64,000 bases of DNA from Bacillaceae bacterium S4-13-56 (GCA_040191315.1 JAWJLM010000016.1:1-64000), one strand, 5' to 3'; positions 17,091-26,741 are shown, counted from the first letter of the stretch. Made by a program: numbers and translations. Notes: generated from the sequence alone by a model not told the origin.

Positions 17091-17705
17091 ACTTTATGGG
17101 GTGGTGCAGTATTCTAGTCGGTCCTCCGTTCCTGAAGGCGGGCCTAAAAATCCGCCAAAGGGCACAACGATGAAGTTCCTTGTGTTGGCTTGAGGCGCCC
17201 AGCCTTGGGTCGATGCTGGGAGTTAAGGTAGCAGGGCGATCCACAAAGGCATGTGGGCGTTGACCCTGCTTCCGCGGAGGCCCATCTCTGTGATGCTAGC
17301 AGCCTGGTTAGCGTGATGGAATGGGGTATGAACCTACGTGGGGAAACTAGAAATCTAGTTTTCCTTGAGCGTAGCGTAGCCTGCCTTGAGTGGTCCTGAG
17401 GGGATTATGGCTATAAGGATCAGCAGATGGATGGCCACTATTTGTTGATTCTTCGTTGTATGAAATCAGTACTGCAAAAGAGGCTAAGGAACGGTAAAAG
17501 GTGGCTGTCGAGGAAATCTCCTAGACTGTTCTATGGACACTCATTAGGGATTATAGTGCGGACTAAGTGGCAATCCAGTCTAGCTGACGGTGACGTAGCT
17601 AAGATGGTTTTAATGGGGAACCGCCAATGTGGCAACACATGGTAACTATCTGGGAAAACCTACTGGACCTAAGCCGCAGTTTTTACCTTTTGAGTGACCA
17701 TCCCA
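17091..17705 (+). ncRNA. ole: OLE RNA (ornate, large, extremophilic)
   Basis: A roughly 610-nt, GC-richer, non-coding and highly folded segment between ispA and oapA-dxs, the known place of OLE RNA in Bacillaceae such as B. halodurans. The outermost helix is visible: TGGGGTGGT (17097-17105) pairs with ACCATCCCA (17697-17705). Many local hairpins occur, for example GAAACTAGAAATCTAGTTTTC near 17342. OLE forms a membrane-bound RNP with OapA and has been linked to tolerance of cold, short-chain alcohols and magnesium in B. halodurans. Start and end are inferred from the promoter and closing stem. The identification rests on size, context, the oapA neighbour and recalled sequence character. Confidence 0.92.
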
Positions 17706-17736
17706 AATTTACATAATATGCGAATGAGGATGGCAA

Positions 17737-18339
17737 ATGAAAAGTCAACTTAAAAAATCAATGAAATTTAGTATAAGTATCGCCGTTATCACTTTTGTGT
17801 TAGCGGCTATTTTTTCAATTGTCTCTACTTATTTTTTAGGTGGGGTTTCATGGGCAATTGGTGTGGTTATTGTATTTATCATTGTTTTAATTGGTGTTGT
17901 TTTTGATATGCTAGGAATAGCGGCCACAGCAGCAGATGAAACACCATTTCATGCGATGGCTGCTGAAAAAGTAAAAGGTTCAAAACATGCGATCCGTATC
18001 GTTAGGAATGCAGATAAATTTGCTAGCTTTTGTAATGATGTGATTGGAGACATTTCGGGAATTGTGAGTGGTACTGCCTCTGCATTAGTTGTCCTACAAT
18101 TAACATTACAGATAGGGGAACGAGAGGAATCATTTGCTCATATTGTAATTTCCGTTATATTTACTAGTACAGTAGCAGCTATGACAGTTGGTGGAAAAGC
18201 ACTTGGTAAGTATATGGCCATCCATTCTTCTACTCCTATTATTTTTTTTGTTGGAAAAGTGTTGGATTTTATCGAAAATAAATTTAAAATTAATTTATTG
18301 AAGGATGATAGGAAGAAAGTAAATGGAAAAACAAGATGA
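17737..18339 (+). CDS. oapA: OLE-associated membrane protein OapA (DUF21 family)
   Basis: A 200-residue integral membrane protein that binds OLE RNA and anchors it in the membrane. Hydrophobic segments lie at about 10-34, 37-60, 106-126 and 131-151. The C-terminal tail is basic, suited to RNA contact. The conserved DxxxD motif is present as DVIGD (Asp101 and Asp105). GAGGATGG precedes the ATG, 31 nt after the end of OLE. The end overlaps the ribosome site of dxs. The DUF21 fold relates it to CorC/CNNM-type ion transport domains, but transport is not established from sequence. Confidence 0.92.
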   Translation: MKSQLKKSMKFSISIAVITFVLAAIFSIVSTYFLGGVSWAIGVVIVFIIVLIGVVFDMLGIAATAADETPFHAMAAEKVKGSKHAIRIVRNADKFASFCNDVIGDISGIVSGTASALVVLQLTLQIGEREESFAHIVISVIFTSTVAAMTVGGKALGKYMAIHSSTPIIFFVGKVLDFIENKFKINLLKDDRKKVNGKTR

Positions 18340-18355
18340 AGGTGAGTGTGATCCG

Positions 18356-20254
18356 ATGATGGATCTTTATAAAATTAATGACCCCTCTTTCCTAAAAGAA
18401 TGTTCTAATGAAGAACTAGAGAAGTTAGCGGAAACAATTCGCAATTTCCTCATTGAGAAACTTTCAAAAACCGGGGGGCACTTAGGAGCCAATTTAGGAG
18501 TTGTGGAATTAACAATAGCTCTCCACAAGATATTTGAGAGTCCAAAGGACAAGCTTATTTGGGATGTTGGACATCAATCTTATATTCATAAAATTTTAAC
18601 CGGACGTGCTAGTGAATTTGAGACATTAAGGCAGTACAAGGGCCTAAGTGGTTTTCCAAAAAGGAATGAAAGTGAGCATGATGTTTGGGAAACAGGACAT
18701 AGTTCTACTTCCTTATCGGCAGCAATGGGTATGGTTCTTGCCCGAGATTTGAAAAAGGAGTCTCATCAAGTTATTCCTATTATAGGTGATGGTGCACTAA
18801 CAGGTGGGATGGCCCTTGAAGCATTAAATCATATTGGACATGAAAAAAAGAATATGATTGTTATATTAAATGATAATGAAATGTCTATTGCTCCTAATGT
18901 CGGAGCTCTCCATAACATGTTGGGTCGTATGCGAAGTGCTGGGAAATATAATTGGATGAAAGATGAAATGGAATTGCTATTGAAAAAGATTCCTGCTGTG
19001 GGTGGACGGTTAGCCCAAACAGCTGAACGACTTAAAGATAGTATGAAATACTTTGTAGTACCTGGGATGTTTTTCGAAGAAATGGGTTTTACTTATTATG
19101 GACCAGTAGACGGTCATGATTTTCGTGATCTTGAGGAACATCTAGAATACGCAAAGAAAACAGAGGGTCCAGTTCTTGTCCATGTGTTAACGAAAAAAGG
19201 AAAAGGATATGATCCTGCAGAGACAGATACGAAAGATCGTTGGCATGGAGTTGGGCCATATAAGATTGAATCAGGTGAAAAAATTAAATCTGTCGACAGT
19301 GCTCCTGCATGGAGTTCTGTGGTCAGTGAAACATTAAGAAAGATTGCCAGAAAGGACGATAGATTGGCCGTTATTACACCTGCCATGGTCCTAGGTTCTA
19401 AATTAGATAAATTTGGAGAGGAGTTTCCACATCGGCTTTTCGACGTGGGAATAGCAGAACAGCATGCAGCAACCCTTTCTGCTGGTTTAGCAACTCAGAA
19501 TATGAAACCTTTTCTGGCTATCTATTCCACCTTTTTACAACGCGGATATGATCAAATGGTTCATGATATTTGTCGTCAAAACCTAAATGTGGCTATCGGT
19601 ATTGACCGGGCCGGACTTGTTGGAGCAGACGGTGAGACTCATCAAGGAGTTTTTGATATATCCTTCTTAAGACATATACCAAATATGGTTCTTATGATGC
19701 CGAAAGATGAGAATGAGTGTCAGCACATGGTTTATACTTCTATTCAATATAATAATGGTCCAATTGCGGTTCGTTTTCCACGTGGGAATGGGTTAGGTGT
19801 AATGATGGATGAGGAATTATCAGTTATACCTATAGGTAAATGGAGTGTGTTAGAACCAGGTTCAGATGCTGTCATTTTAACATTTGGTACGACGATTCCT
19901 ATGGCATTACAAGCAAGAGAGGCTCTTTTAGTCAAAGGAATAAAAGTTAGTGTAGTTAATGCAAGGTTCATCAAACCTTTAGATGAAGAAATGCTTCACG
20001 ATTTATTTTCCAAAGATGTGCCAATATTAACTATTGAAGAAGCTGCTCTGCAAGGTGGGTTTGGTAGTGCGGTATTAGAATTTGCAGAAGAAAATAATTA
20101 TTATGGTAAAATAATTAAACGTATGGGAATACCTGATCGTTTTATTGAGCATGGTAGTGTAAACAAACTGTTAGAGGGAATTGATTTAACTTCAGCAGCT
20201 GTAGTAAAAAACATACAACAGATGACTCCTTCCAAAAAACAAAGGGCGTATTAA
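18356..20254 (+). CDS. dxs: 1-deoxy-D-xylulose-5-phosphate synthase
   Basis: A thiamine-diphosphate enzyme joining pyruvate and glyceraldehyde 3-phosphate, the entry to the MEP isoprenoid pathway. [18 protein letters not shown] with the following [12 protein letters not shown] is the ThDP/Mg site. The transketolase central domain ([16 protein letters not shown], with the catalytic Glu) and the C-terminal domain complete it. Homologues begin at MDLYKI, so ATG at 18356 or 18359 after GAAGGTGAG is the start, not the upstream ATG at 18323. About 632 residues. It shares its isoprenoid theme with ispA across the OLE locus. Confidence 0.94.
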   Translation: MMDLYKINDPSFLKECSNEELEKLAETIRNFLIEKLSKTGGHLGANLGVVELTIALHKIFESPKDKLIWDVGHQSYIHKILTGRASEFETLRQYKGLSGFPKRNESEHDVWETGHSSTSLSAAMGMVLARDLKKESHQVIPIIGDGALTGGMALEALNHIGHEKKNMIVILNDNEMSIAPNVGALHNMLGRMRSAGKYNWMKDEMELLLKKIPAVGGRLAQTAERLKDSMKYFVVPGMFFEEMGFTYYGPVDGHDFRDLEEHLEYAKKTEGPVLVHVLTKKGKGYDPAETDTKDRWHGVGPYKIESGEKIKSVDSAPAWSSVVSETLRKIARKDDRLAVITPAMVLGSKLDKFGEEFPHRLFDVGIAEQHAATLSAGLATQNMKPFLAIYSTFLQRGYDQMVHDICRQNLNVAIGIDRAGLVGADGETHQGVFDISFLRHIPNMVLMMPKDENECQHMVYTSIQYNNGPIAVRFPRGNGLGVMMDEELSVIPIGKWSVLEPGSDAVILTFGTTIPMALQAREALLVKGIKVSVVNARFIKPLDEEMLHDLFSKDVPILTIEEAALQGGFGSAVLEFAEENNYYGKIIKRMGIPDRFIEHGSVNKLLEGIDLTSAAVVKNIQQMTPSKKQRAY

Positions 20255-20256
20255 GA

Positions 20257-21090
20257 GTGAAAAAAGTTAGACTTGATGTACTTTTAGTTGAAAAAGGATT
20301 AGTTGAAACAAGGGAGAAAGCAAAACGAGCTATTATGGCTGGACTTGTCTTCCATAAAAGTGAAAGGTTGGACAAACCAGGACTTAAGGTGGATGAGGAT
20401 ATTCTTCTTGAGGTAAAAGGAAAGCCAATTCCCTATGTTAGTCGAGGGGGGTTAAAGTTAGAAAAAGCCATTGGGGTATTTAACCTTTCTTTAAAAGATG
20501 AAATCGTTTTAGATATAGGTTCCTCTACAGGAGGTTTCACAGACTGTGCTTTACAAAATGGGGCAAAGTTAAGTTATGCTGTTGATGTTGGGTATAACCA
20601 ACTCGACTGGAAAATAAGGAATGATCCTAGGGTCATAGTTATGGAAAGAACTAACTTTAGGTATCTTGAGGAAGAAGCTTTAACTCATGAGACTCCTACT
20701 TTTGCAAGCATTGACGTTTCCTTTATTTCTCTACGGCTTATCTTTCCTACCCTTGCCAAGTTGATTGCTGATGGTGGCCAAGTTGTTGCACTTGTTAAAC
20801 CACAATTTGAAGCTGGTAGAGAGCAAGTGGGTAAAAAAGGAATTGTTAGAGATCCAGACATTCATCGAGAAGTGATTGAAAATGTAATAAGAATGGCTAT
20901 TTCTAACCACTTTTCTGTAAAAGGATTGACCTATTCTCCTATTACAGGGGGAGATGGGAATATTGAATTCTTACTACATCTTTCCTTTCATTCAGAGAAA
21001 GAAGGAAATATCGAATCAAATGTTGAAATAGAACATGTAGTAAGAGAAGCTCATAATGAATTAAGTAACAAGGGAAAGGGGCTTTCATAG
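20257..21090 (+). CDS. yqxC: TlyA-family rRNA methyltransferase (YqxC)
   Basis: An S4 RNA-binding domain (RLDVLLVEKGLVETREKAKRA, about 4-24) is fused to an FtsJ/RrmJ-like methyltransferase. The SAM motif VLDIGSSTGGFTDC lies at about 87-100, and KPQFEAGRE with K/D residues forms the 2'-O-methylation site. This family methylates 16S and/or 23S rRNA riboses; the exact target here is unknown. GTG start, 2 nt after dxs. The stop codon lies inside the stem of its terminator. Confidence 0.9.
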   Translation: MKKVRLDVLLVEKGLVETREKAKRAIMAGLVFHKSERLDKPGLKVDEDILLEVKGKPIPYVSRGGLKLEKAIGVFNLSLKDEIVLDIGSSTGGFTDCALQNGAKLSYAVDVGYNQLDWKIRNDPRVIVMERTNFRYLEEEALTHETPTFASIDVSFISLRLIFPTLAKLIADGGQVVALVKPQFEAGREQVGKKGIVRDPDIHREVIENVIRMAISNHFSVKGLTYSPITGGDGNIEFLLHLSFHSEKEGNIESNVEIEHVVREAHNELSNKGKGLS

Positions 21091-21099
21091 TCCCTTTTT
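21075..21099 (+). terminator. Terminator of the dxs-yqxC unit
   Basis: AAAGGGGCT (21075-21083) pairs with AGTCCCTTT (21089-21097) through one G-U pair and ends in T5. The yqxC stop codon (21088-21090) lies in the stem. Confidence 0.75.
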
Positions 21100-21118
21100 A
21101 TTCTAACTATTAAAATTT

Positions 21119-21350
21119 ATCCCGCATTAACGGTCAGTCTTACCCCCGTCTCAAGTCTTATGGGAAACGAACAGAGTAGGTGGGGGATAAACTGCTATGA
21201 AAATAAAACATTAAATTTTTCATCCTTGTTGGTGAAGCTTGCTTCCTGGTTGGCTGCCCGTAAATGTCCAATTGGTTCAAGAGCCTTTAGGTCTACCCTT
21301 GGGTGCTAACAATTAGTGGGGGTTGGGCACTGATTGAAGTTTCACTTTAT
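21119..21350 (+). repeat. Dispersed repeat family B, copy B2, with forward inner module
   Basis: A complete copy running from TATCCCGCATTAACGG to TTTCACTTTAT. The outer stem CATTAACGGTCAG pairs with CTG-CCCGTAAATG, interrupted by a 60-nt module (21196-21255) with the two bases GC on both of its sides. The other hairpins are CCCCGTCTC/GGTGGGG, CAAGAGCC/GGTCTACCCTTG and a last AATTAGTG/CACTGATT. It fills the gap between yqxC and argR. Confidence 0.85.
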
Positions 21351-21478
21351 ATCTCTAGTCGGTTGAAAGTTCATGAAAAAAATTAGGCTTTCTGCATTGG
21401 ACATGACGATAAGTCAATTTTTTCTAAGAATATAAGAATTTATCTAATAGGATTGTTTAAGAAAAAGGGGGATCGTCA

Positions 21479-21928
21479 GTGAATAAGGGACAACGCCATA
21501 TTAAAATTAGAGAAATCATAGCAGATCACGATATTGAAACACAGGATGATCTTGTTGATTATTTAAAAGATTTAGGCTATAACGTGACACAAGCTACAGT
21601 CTCACGTGATATTAAAGAACTGCACCTAGTCAAGGTGCCATTACAGGATGGGCGTTACAAATATAGTTTGCCTGCTGACCAACGCTTTAATCCGCTTGAA
21701 AAATTAAAAAGGATTTTAATTGATGCTTTTGTGAGAATCGATAGAGCGGGGTATCTTATTGTAATGAAAACGTTGCCGGGTAATGCTAATGCTGTAGGAG
21801 CGCTTATTGATAATTTGGATTGGGATGAAATTTTAGGAACAATTTGTGGAGATGATACGATTTTAATTATCTGTCGGACGGAAGATAGCACCGAGGAATT
21901 GCAAGATCGTTTCTTGAATATGCTTTAA
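21479..21928 (+). CDS. argR: Arginine repressor ArgR (AhrC)
   Basis: A hexameric arginine-dependent regulator of arginine synthesis and breakdown. The winged helix contains [18 protein letters not shown] at about 36-53. The C-terminal oligomer and arginine-binding domain carries [15 protein letters not shown] and [12 protein letters not shown]. At 149 residues it is normal. GTG start after AAAGGGGG. It is followed 24 nt later by recN, a conserved pair in Bacilli. Confidence 0.94.
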   Translation: MNKGQRHIKIREIIADHDIETQDDLVDYLKDLGYNVTQATVSRDIKELHLVKVPLQDGRYKYSLPADQRFNPLEKLKRILIDAFVRIDRAGYLIVMKTLPGNANAVGALIDNLDWDEILGTICGDDTILIICRTEDSTEELQDRFLNML

Positions 21929-21952
21929 CTCTAACATAGTGAGGTGCTTGTT

Positions 21953-23659
21953 TTGTTAGTTGAATTATCAATTAAAGACTTTGCTATTATCGATGAAATA
22001 TCGATCCCCTTCCAAGAGGGATTAACAGTTTTAACTGGAGAAACTGGAGCCGGGAAATCCATTATTATTGATGCCATTCAGCTTTTAGTCGGAGGCAGAG
22101 GATCTGTCGAATATGTAAGGCATCAAACCGATAAGGCAGAAATTGAGGGATTATTTTCTATTGAAGATCCTTCTCATCCGGTTTTTCAAAAGGCTAAAGA
22201 TCTTGGAATTGATTTAGAAGATGATGGGATGCTTGTTTTACATAGAACTATGACTTCTAGCGGAAAAAGTATATGTCGAATAAACAGGAAGTTAGTTACG
22301 CTTGGAATTCTTCGTGAAATTGGACAATCTTTAATCGACGTACATAGTCAGCATGAAAGTCAGCAATTAATGGATGTTGAACGTCATCTTGAATTCCTTG
22401 ATCTCTTTGATTCAAAGAAAATGGTGCCTTTACTGACGGATTTCCAAAAGAATTACTCGCAATTTGAACAAGTTAAAAAAAGGTTAAAAGAACTTTCCCA
22501 AAATGAACAAGAAATGGCACAGAGGATTGACCTCTTATCTTTTCAATTAAAAGAGCTACAAGAGGCGCATTTAGAGCCGGGGGAGGACGAAGCCTTAGAA
22601 GAAAAAAGAAATGACCTTTTAAACTTCGAGAAATATTATGAGGCGCTTCAACAGTCCTATGAGGCCCTTCACGGAGAAAATCGGGCACTAGATTGGTTAT
22701 CCCATGCAATGACTTCGTTAGAACCTTTAAAAAATAAAAGTACTAATTTGCAAAAGAAAATCGAGGACTTTACATCTGCTTACTACTTTATTGAGGAATT
22801 CTCTTTTGAAATAAGAAATGATTTGGATTCTTTAGAATATGACCCAGATCAGTTGGATGATATTGAAGATAGGTTGAATGAATTGCATCGATTGAAAAGA
22901 AAATATGGTTATACTGTTGAAGAAATAATTGATTATGCAGCCACAATTGAAAATGAATTGGACGAACTCACTCACCGCGAAACACATGTAGCAAATTTAG
23001 AAAAACAAATAGAAATGATACAAAAGGATTTATTATTGGAGGCCAAACAAATCCATGATGTGCGGCTGAAAATGGCAGAAAAAATCGTTAAAGAAATTCA
23101 TGATGAACTTAAAGATTTATATTTAGAAAAAACTAAATTTGATATTGAATTTCAAACGGCTGAAAAATTTTTAACTAAAAAGGGAATAGATAGGATTCGT
23201 TTCTTAATCTCCACAAATCCAGGTGAACCATTAAAAGACCTTAATAAAGTTGCATCTGGTGGAGAATTATCTAGAATTATGCTTGCTCTAAAGCAAATAT
23301 TTTCAAGACATCAAAAAATAACCAGTGTTATTTTTGATGAGGTTGATACAGGTGTAAGTGGCCGAGTAGCCCAAGCTATAGCAGAGAAAATTTATTCCAT
23401 CTCTACACATTCACAGGTTCTTTGTATAAGCCACCTGCCTCAAGTTGCATCTATGGCTGATACCCATTACAGAATAGAAAAGGACTTAGAGAAAGGCAGG
23501 ACGAAAACAAAAGTAGTGACTTTAACTAAAAATGAGCGTATCGAAGAGATCAGTAGAATGATGACTGGTGCTGAAATGACTGAGCTAACAAAGGAACATG
23601 CAAAAGAATTATTATCTTTGGCACACTCGGTCAAAACTAAAAACCACTACGTTAAGTAG
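21953..23659 (+). CDS. recN: DNA repair ATPase RecN
   Basis: An SMC-like protein acting early in double-strand break repair. Walker A TGETGAGKSIIIDA lies at about 29-42, a long coiled coil at about 150-420, then the ABC signature ASGGELSRIMLA and Walker B VIFDEVDTGVSG. TTG at 21953 gives the homologous N-terminus MLVELSIKDFAII and follows AGTGAGGTG; the in-frame GTG at 21944 is part of that ribosome site. 568 residues. The stop codon TAG is paired within the terminator stem. Confidence 0.95.
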   Translation: MLVELSIKDFAIIDEISIPFQEGLTVLTGETGAGKSIIIDAIQLLVGGRGSVEYVRHQTDKAEIEGLFSIEDPSHPVFQKAKDLGIDLEDDGMLVLHRTMTSSGKSICRINRKLVTLGILREIGQSLIDVHSQHESQQLMDVERHLEFLDLFDSKKMVPLLTDFQKNYSQFEQVKKRLKELSQNEQEMAQRIDLLSFQLKELQEAHLEPGEDEALEEKRNDLLNFEKYYEALQQSYEALHGENRALDWLSHAMTSLEPLKNKSTNLQKKIEDFTSAYYFIEEFSFEIRNDLDSLEYDPDQLDDIEDRLNELHRLKRKYGYTVEEIIDYAATIENELDELTHRETHVANLEKQIEMIQKDLLLEAKQIHDVRLKMAEKIVKEIHDELKDLYLEKTKFDIEFQTAEKFLTKKGIDRIRFLISTNPGEPLKDLNKVASGGELSRIMLALKQIFSRHQKITSVIFDEVDTGVSGRVAQAIAEKIYSISTHSQVLCISHLPQVASMADTHYRIEKDLEKGRTKTKVVTLTKNERIEEISRMMTGAEMTELTKEHAKELLSLAHSVKTKNHYVK

Positions 23660-23671
23660 TGGTTTTGTTTT
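23640..23671 (+). terminator. Terminator of argR-recN
   Basis: AAAACCACTA (23640-23649) pairs with TAGTGGTTTT (23657-23666) around a 7-nt loop, followed by GTTTT. The recN stop (23657-23659) is in the stem. Repeat A2 begins at the end of the T-run. Confidence 0.85.
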
Positions 23672-23836
23672 AAGATAAGGGAATATAAAATTTGTCTGGC
23701 TCCAGCGAAAAAGCTTCATCGAGTAATCTTCGAAGTTTTTGCCCCAAGTAATCGCACAAAGGAAAAGGAAAGCTACTTAGAGCTACTTCGCAGAAACAAG
23801 TGCTTTTCTTGTTTCGAAGAGCGCTTGCTTTTCTTA
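23672..23836 (+). repeat. Dispersed repeat family A, copy A2 (short cassette)
   Basis: Runs from AAGATAAGGGAATATAAAAT through GTCTGGCTCCAGC, the AAAAAGCTTC/GAAGTTTTT hairpin, GGAAAGCTACTTAGAGCTAC and the GAAACAAG/CTTGTTTC hairpin to GCGCTTGCTTTTCTT. It starts directly after the recN terminator. Confidence 0.85.
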
Positions 23837-23853
23837 TTTCAATAATTTAAATT

Positions 23854-23882
23854 GTATTCATTTTTTTAATTAGGAAATGATG
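23854..23882 (+). promoter_or_regulatory. Possible sigma-F/G-type promoter of spoIVB
   Basis: GTATT (23854), 14 nt, GGAAATGATG (23873-23882) matches nine of ten positions of the sigma-F -10 pattern GGNRANAMTR, with a near-standard -35. spoIVB is read by forespore sigma factors in B. subtilis. Without expression data this is a candidate only. Confidence 0.35.
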
Positions 23883-23999
23883 ACATTATTTCTGTTCTTT
23901 TCACTGTTTAAAATTAGCTAATCAAGGTCACATTATGAATACATTCAAAAAACATTCTGAATGGATAGGGTCAGGAGTGAGAGTAAGGAGAGTGACAAA

Positions 24000-25286
24000 A
24001 TGAAGAAAATCAATCACAATTTTATAAGATATAGTTTTGGATCCCTTCTCCTTCTTTCAATCCTATTACTTCCTTTTATATCCCCCGTTGCTCAGTATTT
24101 AAGCATTCCCACTGAAATTACCGTGTTAAAGTCGGATAAGCCGATTGCGATGGAGTTTGGGGAAAGCCGAAGTGTTTACGCATCCTCCTCAGTAATTAAA
24201 TTTGATCAAGACAGCCAAGAAATTAAACCTAATGAAGTTGGGTCAGGCTCTCTTGTATATGAGGCAGCAGGGGTACCTGCTAAAAAAGTGGATGTACGGG
24301 TTGTTGAGGATATAAAAGTTATTCCTGGGGGGCAGTCTATTGGTGTTAAGTTAAACACAACAGGAGTTCTTATTGTTGGACACCATAAAGTTAGTGACGG
24401 ACAAAAAAGTTTTTCCCCTGGAGAAGAAGCGGGAATTAAAGTCGGAGATATGATATTAAAAATTAATGGGCAAAAAGTGGAATCCATGGATGAAGTGGGT
24501 CCTATTGTCCAAAAGTTCAAACAAAAGGATGGTCCATTAGATGTGGAAGTCAAAAGAAATGATGAGATTTTTACTACTCAATTGACTCCTATATTTGATG
24601 AAAAGGATCAAAAGTATCAGTTAGGTTTATATATCCGTGATTCCGCAGCAGGAATTGGTACTATGACTTTTTATGAACCAAAATCCAAAAAATATGGTGC
24701 TTTGGGTCATGTCATCTCAGACATGGATACTAAGAAGCCCATAGATATTAATAAGGGAACTATTGTTGAATCAAATGTCACCTCCATAAAAAAGGGAAGC
24801 AATGGTGTTCCAGGTGAAAAACAGGCAGAGTTTTCGATTAAAGCAGATCGAATTGGTTCTGTAACAAGAAACAGCCCATTTGGGATTTTCGGTGTATTAG
24901 ATGAAGAGGTAACTAACGGAATAAGTGATAAAGCACTACCTATTGCTTTATCTCACCAAGTAAAAGAAGGTCCAGCAAAAATTCTTACGGTTGTGGATGG
25001 CGAAAAAGTGGAAGAATTCGATGTGGAAATCGTTAGTTCAATACCACAAAAACACCCTGCTACAAAAGGGATGATCGTTAAGATAACGGACGAAGAGCTC
25101 CTACAAAAAACTGGAGGAATTGTGCAAGGGATGAGTGGAAGTCCTATTATACAGGATGGAAAAGTAATTGGGGCAATAACTCATGTATTTGTTAATGATC
25201 CAACAAGTGGCTACGGCGTCCATATTGAATGGATGTTAAATGAAGCAGGAATTAATATTTACAAAAATGAACAAAAGGCAAGTTAA
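24000..25286 (+). CDS. spoIVB: SpoIVB serine peptidase (sigma-K checkpoint)
   Basis: Secreted from the forespore into the intermembrane space, where it triggers SpoIVFB-mediated pro-sigma-K processing. It has an N-terminal membrane/signal segment (about 10-29), a PDZ domain with the [20 protein letters not shown] region, and a chymotrypsin-like SA-clan domain with the catalytic His in GALGHVISD and Ser in GMSGSPI. ATG at 24000 lies 9 nt after AAGGAG and gives about 428 residues, the usual size; an in-frame upstream extension to 23961 is not needed. Its place between recN and spo0A is conserved. Confidence 0.93.
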   Translation: MKKINHNFIRYSFGSLLLLSILLLPFISPVAQYLSIPTEITVLKSDKPIAMEFGESRSVYASSSVIKFDQDSQEIKPNEVGSGSLVYEAAGVPAKKVDVRVVEDIKVIPGGQSIGVKLNTTGVLIVGHHKVSDGQKSFSPGEEAGIKVGDMILKINGQKVESMDEVGPIVQKFKQKDGPLDVEVKRNDEIFTTQLTPIFDEKDQKYQLGLYIRDSAAGIGTMTFYEPKSKKYGALGHVISDMDTKKPIDINKGTIVESNVTSIKKGSNGVPGEKQAEFSIKADRIGSVTRNSPFGIFGVLDEEVTNGISDKALPIALSHQVKEGPAKILTVVDGEKVEEFDVEIVSSIPQKHPATKGMIVKITDEELLQKTGGIVQGMSGSPIIQDGKVIGAITHVFVNDPTSGYGVHIEWMLNEAGINIYKNEQKAS

Positions 25287-25315
25287 CCAGGGAGAGTTTT
25301 TCCCTGGTTTTTTTT
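25285..25315 (+). terminator. Terminator of spoIVB
   Basis: AACCAGGGA (25285-25293) pairs with TCCCTGGTT (25301-25309), followed by T6. It begins within the stop codon. Repeat C2 follows immediately. Confidence 0.92.
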
Positions 25316-25316
25316 A

Positions 25317-25402
25317 ACAGATAGGAAAGTATAAAACTTTCCTATCTGCATAAGTGCAACTAAGACATTCTCCACAAAGGCTTGGCGAATGCCAAGTTTT
25401 CT
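25317..25402 (-). repeat. Dispersed repeat family C, copy C2 (reverse of C1)
   Basis: Starts with ACAGATAGGAAAGTATAAAA, pairing with CTTTCCTATCTG as a 13-bp hairpin, and ends CTTGGCGAATGCCAAGTTTT. Reverse-complemented, it aligns along its length with C1 (4877-4959). It lies directly behind the spoIVB T-run. Its first 20 nt equal the start of A5. Confidence 0.75.
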
Positions 25403-25507
25403 AATAATCTCAGAATTTCTCCTCAAGTATTAATTAATTTTCATGGTGAGCTGTGAGTGTAAAATCATGTATGTTTCTTATGAAATGACAAAGTATTCTA
25501 AATATAA

Positions 25508-25535
25508 TTGAATTTATATATGGCTATGTTATACT
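25508..25535 (+). promoter_or_regulatory. Vegetative sigma-A promoter of spo0A (Pv)
   Basis: TTGAAT (25508-25513), 16 nt, TATACT (25530-25535) with an extended TGT. It lies about 220 nt before spo0A, like the vegetative promoter in B. subtilis. Confidence 0.6.
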
Positions 25536-25553
25536 TACTTTAGATAAAGATTT

Positions 25554-25601
25554 TTCGACAAACATTAGATTTTTATCAAGTTTTTGTAGAAATTTATCGA
25601 A
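25554..25601. promoter_or_regulatory. Cluster of Spo0A binding sites (0A boxes)
   Basis: TTCGACA (25554-25560) is a perfect 0A box on the minus strand. TGTAGAA (25585-25591) and TATCGAA (25595-25601) each differ by one base from TGTCGAA. They lie between the two spo0A promoters, as expected for autoregulated switching from Pv to Ps. Confidence 0.65.
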
Positions 25602-25664
25602 AACGGGAGTAATTCAAAGTATTTAAGCGAAAAAACAAAAAAAATAATGTTTTTTTCCTCAAAA

Positions 25665-25692
25665 AGAGGAAATATAGTGCTTGTGTCGAATT
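25665..25692 (+). promoter_or_regulatory. Sigma-H promoter of spo0A (Ps) with overlapping 0A box
   Basis: AGAGGAAAT (25665-25673), 11 nt, GTCGAATT (25685-25692) matches the sigma-H pattern RNAGGAWWW-N11/12-RNNGAAWW. A perfect 0A box TGTCGAA (25684-25690) covers the -10. The -35 sits in a small hairpin (TTTCCTC/GAGGAAA). Confidence 0.7.
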
Positions 25693-25756
25693 CATTACTT
25701 GGAAAACAAGAAGGTCTAACATAAGAATACTACTTTATCAGGGAGGAACTATGTAT

Positions 25757-26542
25757 ATGGACAAAATTAAAGTGTGTCTAGCGGATGATAACCATGAATT
25801 GGTACATATGCTAGAAGAATTTTTTGAGGAACAACAGGAAGTGGAAGTCATTGGGACAGCTTATAATGGGCAGGAATGCCTTGATATGTTAGAGGAGATG
25901 GATCCTGATGTTCTTATTCTAGATATCATAATGCCGCATATTGATGGCTTAGGGGTCCTTTCTATGATGAGGGACATGGACAAAGAAACATTGCCAAAAG
26001 TCATTATGCTAACTGCATTTGGTCAAGAAGAAGTTACGAAAAAGGCAGTTGAACTTGGCGCATCGTATTTTATTTTAAAGCCTTTTGATTTGCAGCACTT
26101 ATTAGATCAAATTGTACAAGTTAGTGGTGGAAAATCTGGAATAACCAAACAAAGAACACAGATTAGAAAGAATACACCAGAGAAGAAACCAAATTTAGAT
26201 ACATCCATTACAAATATTATTCATGAAATTGGAATTCCAGCCCATATTAAAGGTTATATGTATTTAAGAGAAGCTATATCCATGGTTTATAACGACATTG
26301 AGTTGTTAGGATCTATCACAAAAGTCCTTTATCCAGATATAGCAAAGAAGTACAATACAACTGCATCACGCGTGGAAAGGGCTATTCGTCATGCTATTGA
26401 AGTAGCATGGAGCCGTGGGAATTATGAATCCATATCTACTTTGTTTGGTTATACCGTTAGTATGACAAAAGCAAAACCCACCAATAGTGAATTTATAGCT
26501 ATGGTAGCTGATCGGTTACGTTTGGAACATAGAGCAAGCTGA
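25757..26542 (+). CDS. spo0A: Sporulation master response regulator Spo0A
   Basis: End point of the sporulation phosphorelay; binds 0A boxes to start sporulation. The receiver domain has the acidic pair at Asp10/Asp11 and the phosphorylation site Asp56 in [10 protein letters not shown], plus the conserved T and K in MLTAFGQ and ILKPF. The C-terminal Spo0A-type DNA-binding domain includes [25 protein letters not shown] at 25757 keeps the B. subtilis numbering (Asp56) and the N-terminus [15 protein letters not shown] at 25751 is in frame and closer to GGGAGGA. About 261 residues. Confidence 0.96.
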   Translation: MDKIKVCLADDNHELVHMLEEFFEEQQEVEVIGTAYNGQECLDMLEEMDPDVLILDIIMPHIDGLGVLSMMRDMDKETLPKVIMLTAFGQEEVTKKAVELGASYFILKPFDLQHLLDQIVQVSGGKSGITKQRTQIRKNTPEKKPNLDTSITNIIHEIGIPAHIKGYMYLREAISMVYNDIELLGSITKVLYPDIAKKYNTTASRVERAIRHAIEVAWSRGNYESISTLFGYTVSMTKAKPTNSEFIAMVADRLRLEHRAS

Positions 26543-26546
26543 GAAT

Positions 26547-26585
26547 AAAAAAACTCCTTCTTATGGTGAAGAAGGAGTTTTTTTT
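26547..26585 (+). terminator. Terminator of spo0A
   Basis: AAAAAAACTCCTTCTT (26547-26562) pairs with AAGAAGGAGTTTTTTTT around a 6-nt loop. The T-run leads directly into repeat A3. Confidence 0.93.
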
Positions 26586-26741
26586 AAGATAAAGTATAAA
26601 ATTTGTCTAGCTCCAGCGAAAAAGCTTCATCGAGTATTCTTCGAAGATTTTGTTGCAAGTAATCGCAGGAAGGAAAGCTACATAGAGCTTCGCAGAAACA
26701 ATTGCTATTCTTGTTTCGAAGAGCGCTTTCTCTTTTCTTAT
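26586..26741 (+). repeat. Dispersed repeat family A, copy A3 (short cassette)
   Basis: AAGATAAAGTATAAAATTTG, TCTAGCTCCAGC, AAAAAGCTTC with a diverged partner, GGAAAGCTACATAGAGCT, a GAAACAA/TTGTTTC hairpin and GAGCGCTTTCTCTTTTCTT. Starts at the end of the spo0A T-run. The following 140 nt to the aspartokinase are AT-rich with no clear motif. Confidence 0.8.

Noticed and set aside
17427-17645. 72-codon ORF inside the OLE RNA
   Set aside because: It lacks a ribosome site, its product is low-complexity basic, and it lies wholly within the folded non-coding RNA.
17100-17700. RNase P RNA or tmRNA as the identity of the large RNA
   Set aside because: The size, closing stem, place between ispA and dxs and the following DUF21 gene fit OLE; the typical conserved cores of RNase P RNA or the tmRNA tag frame are not seen.
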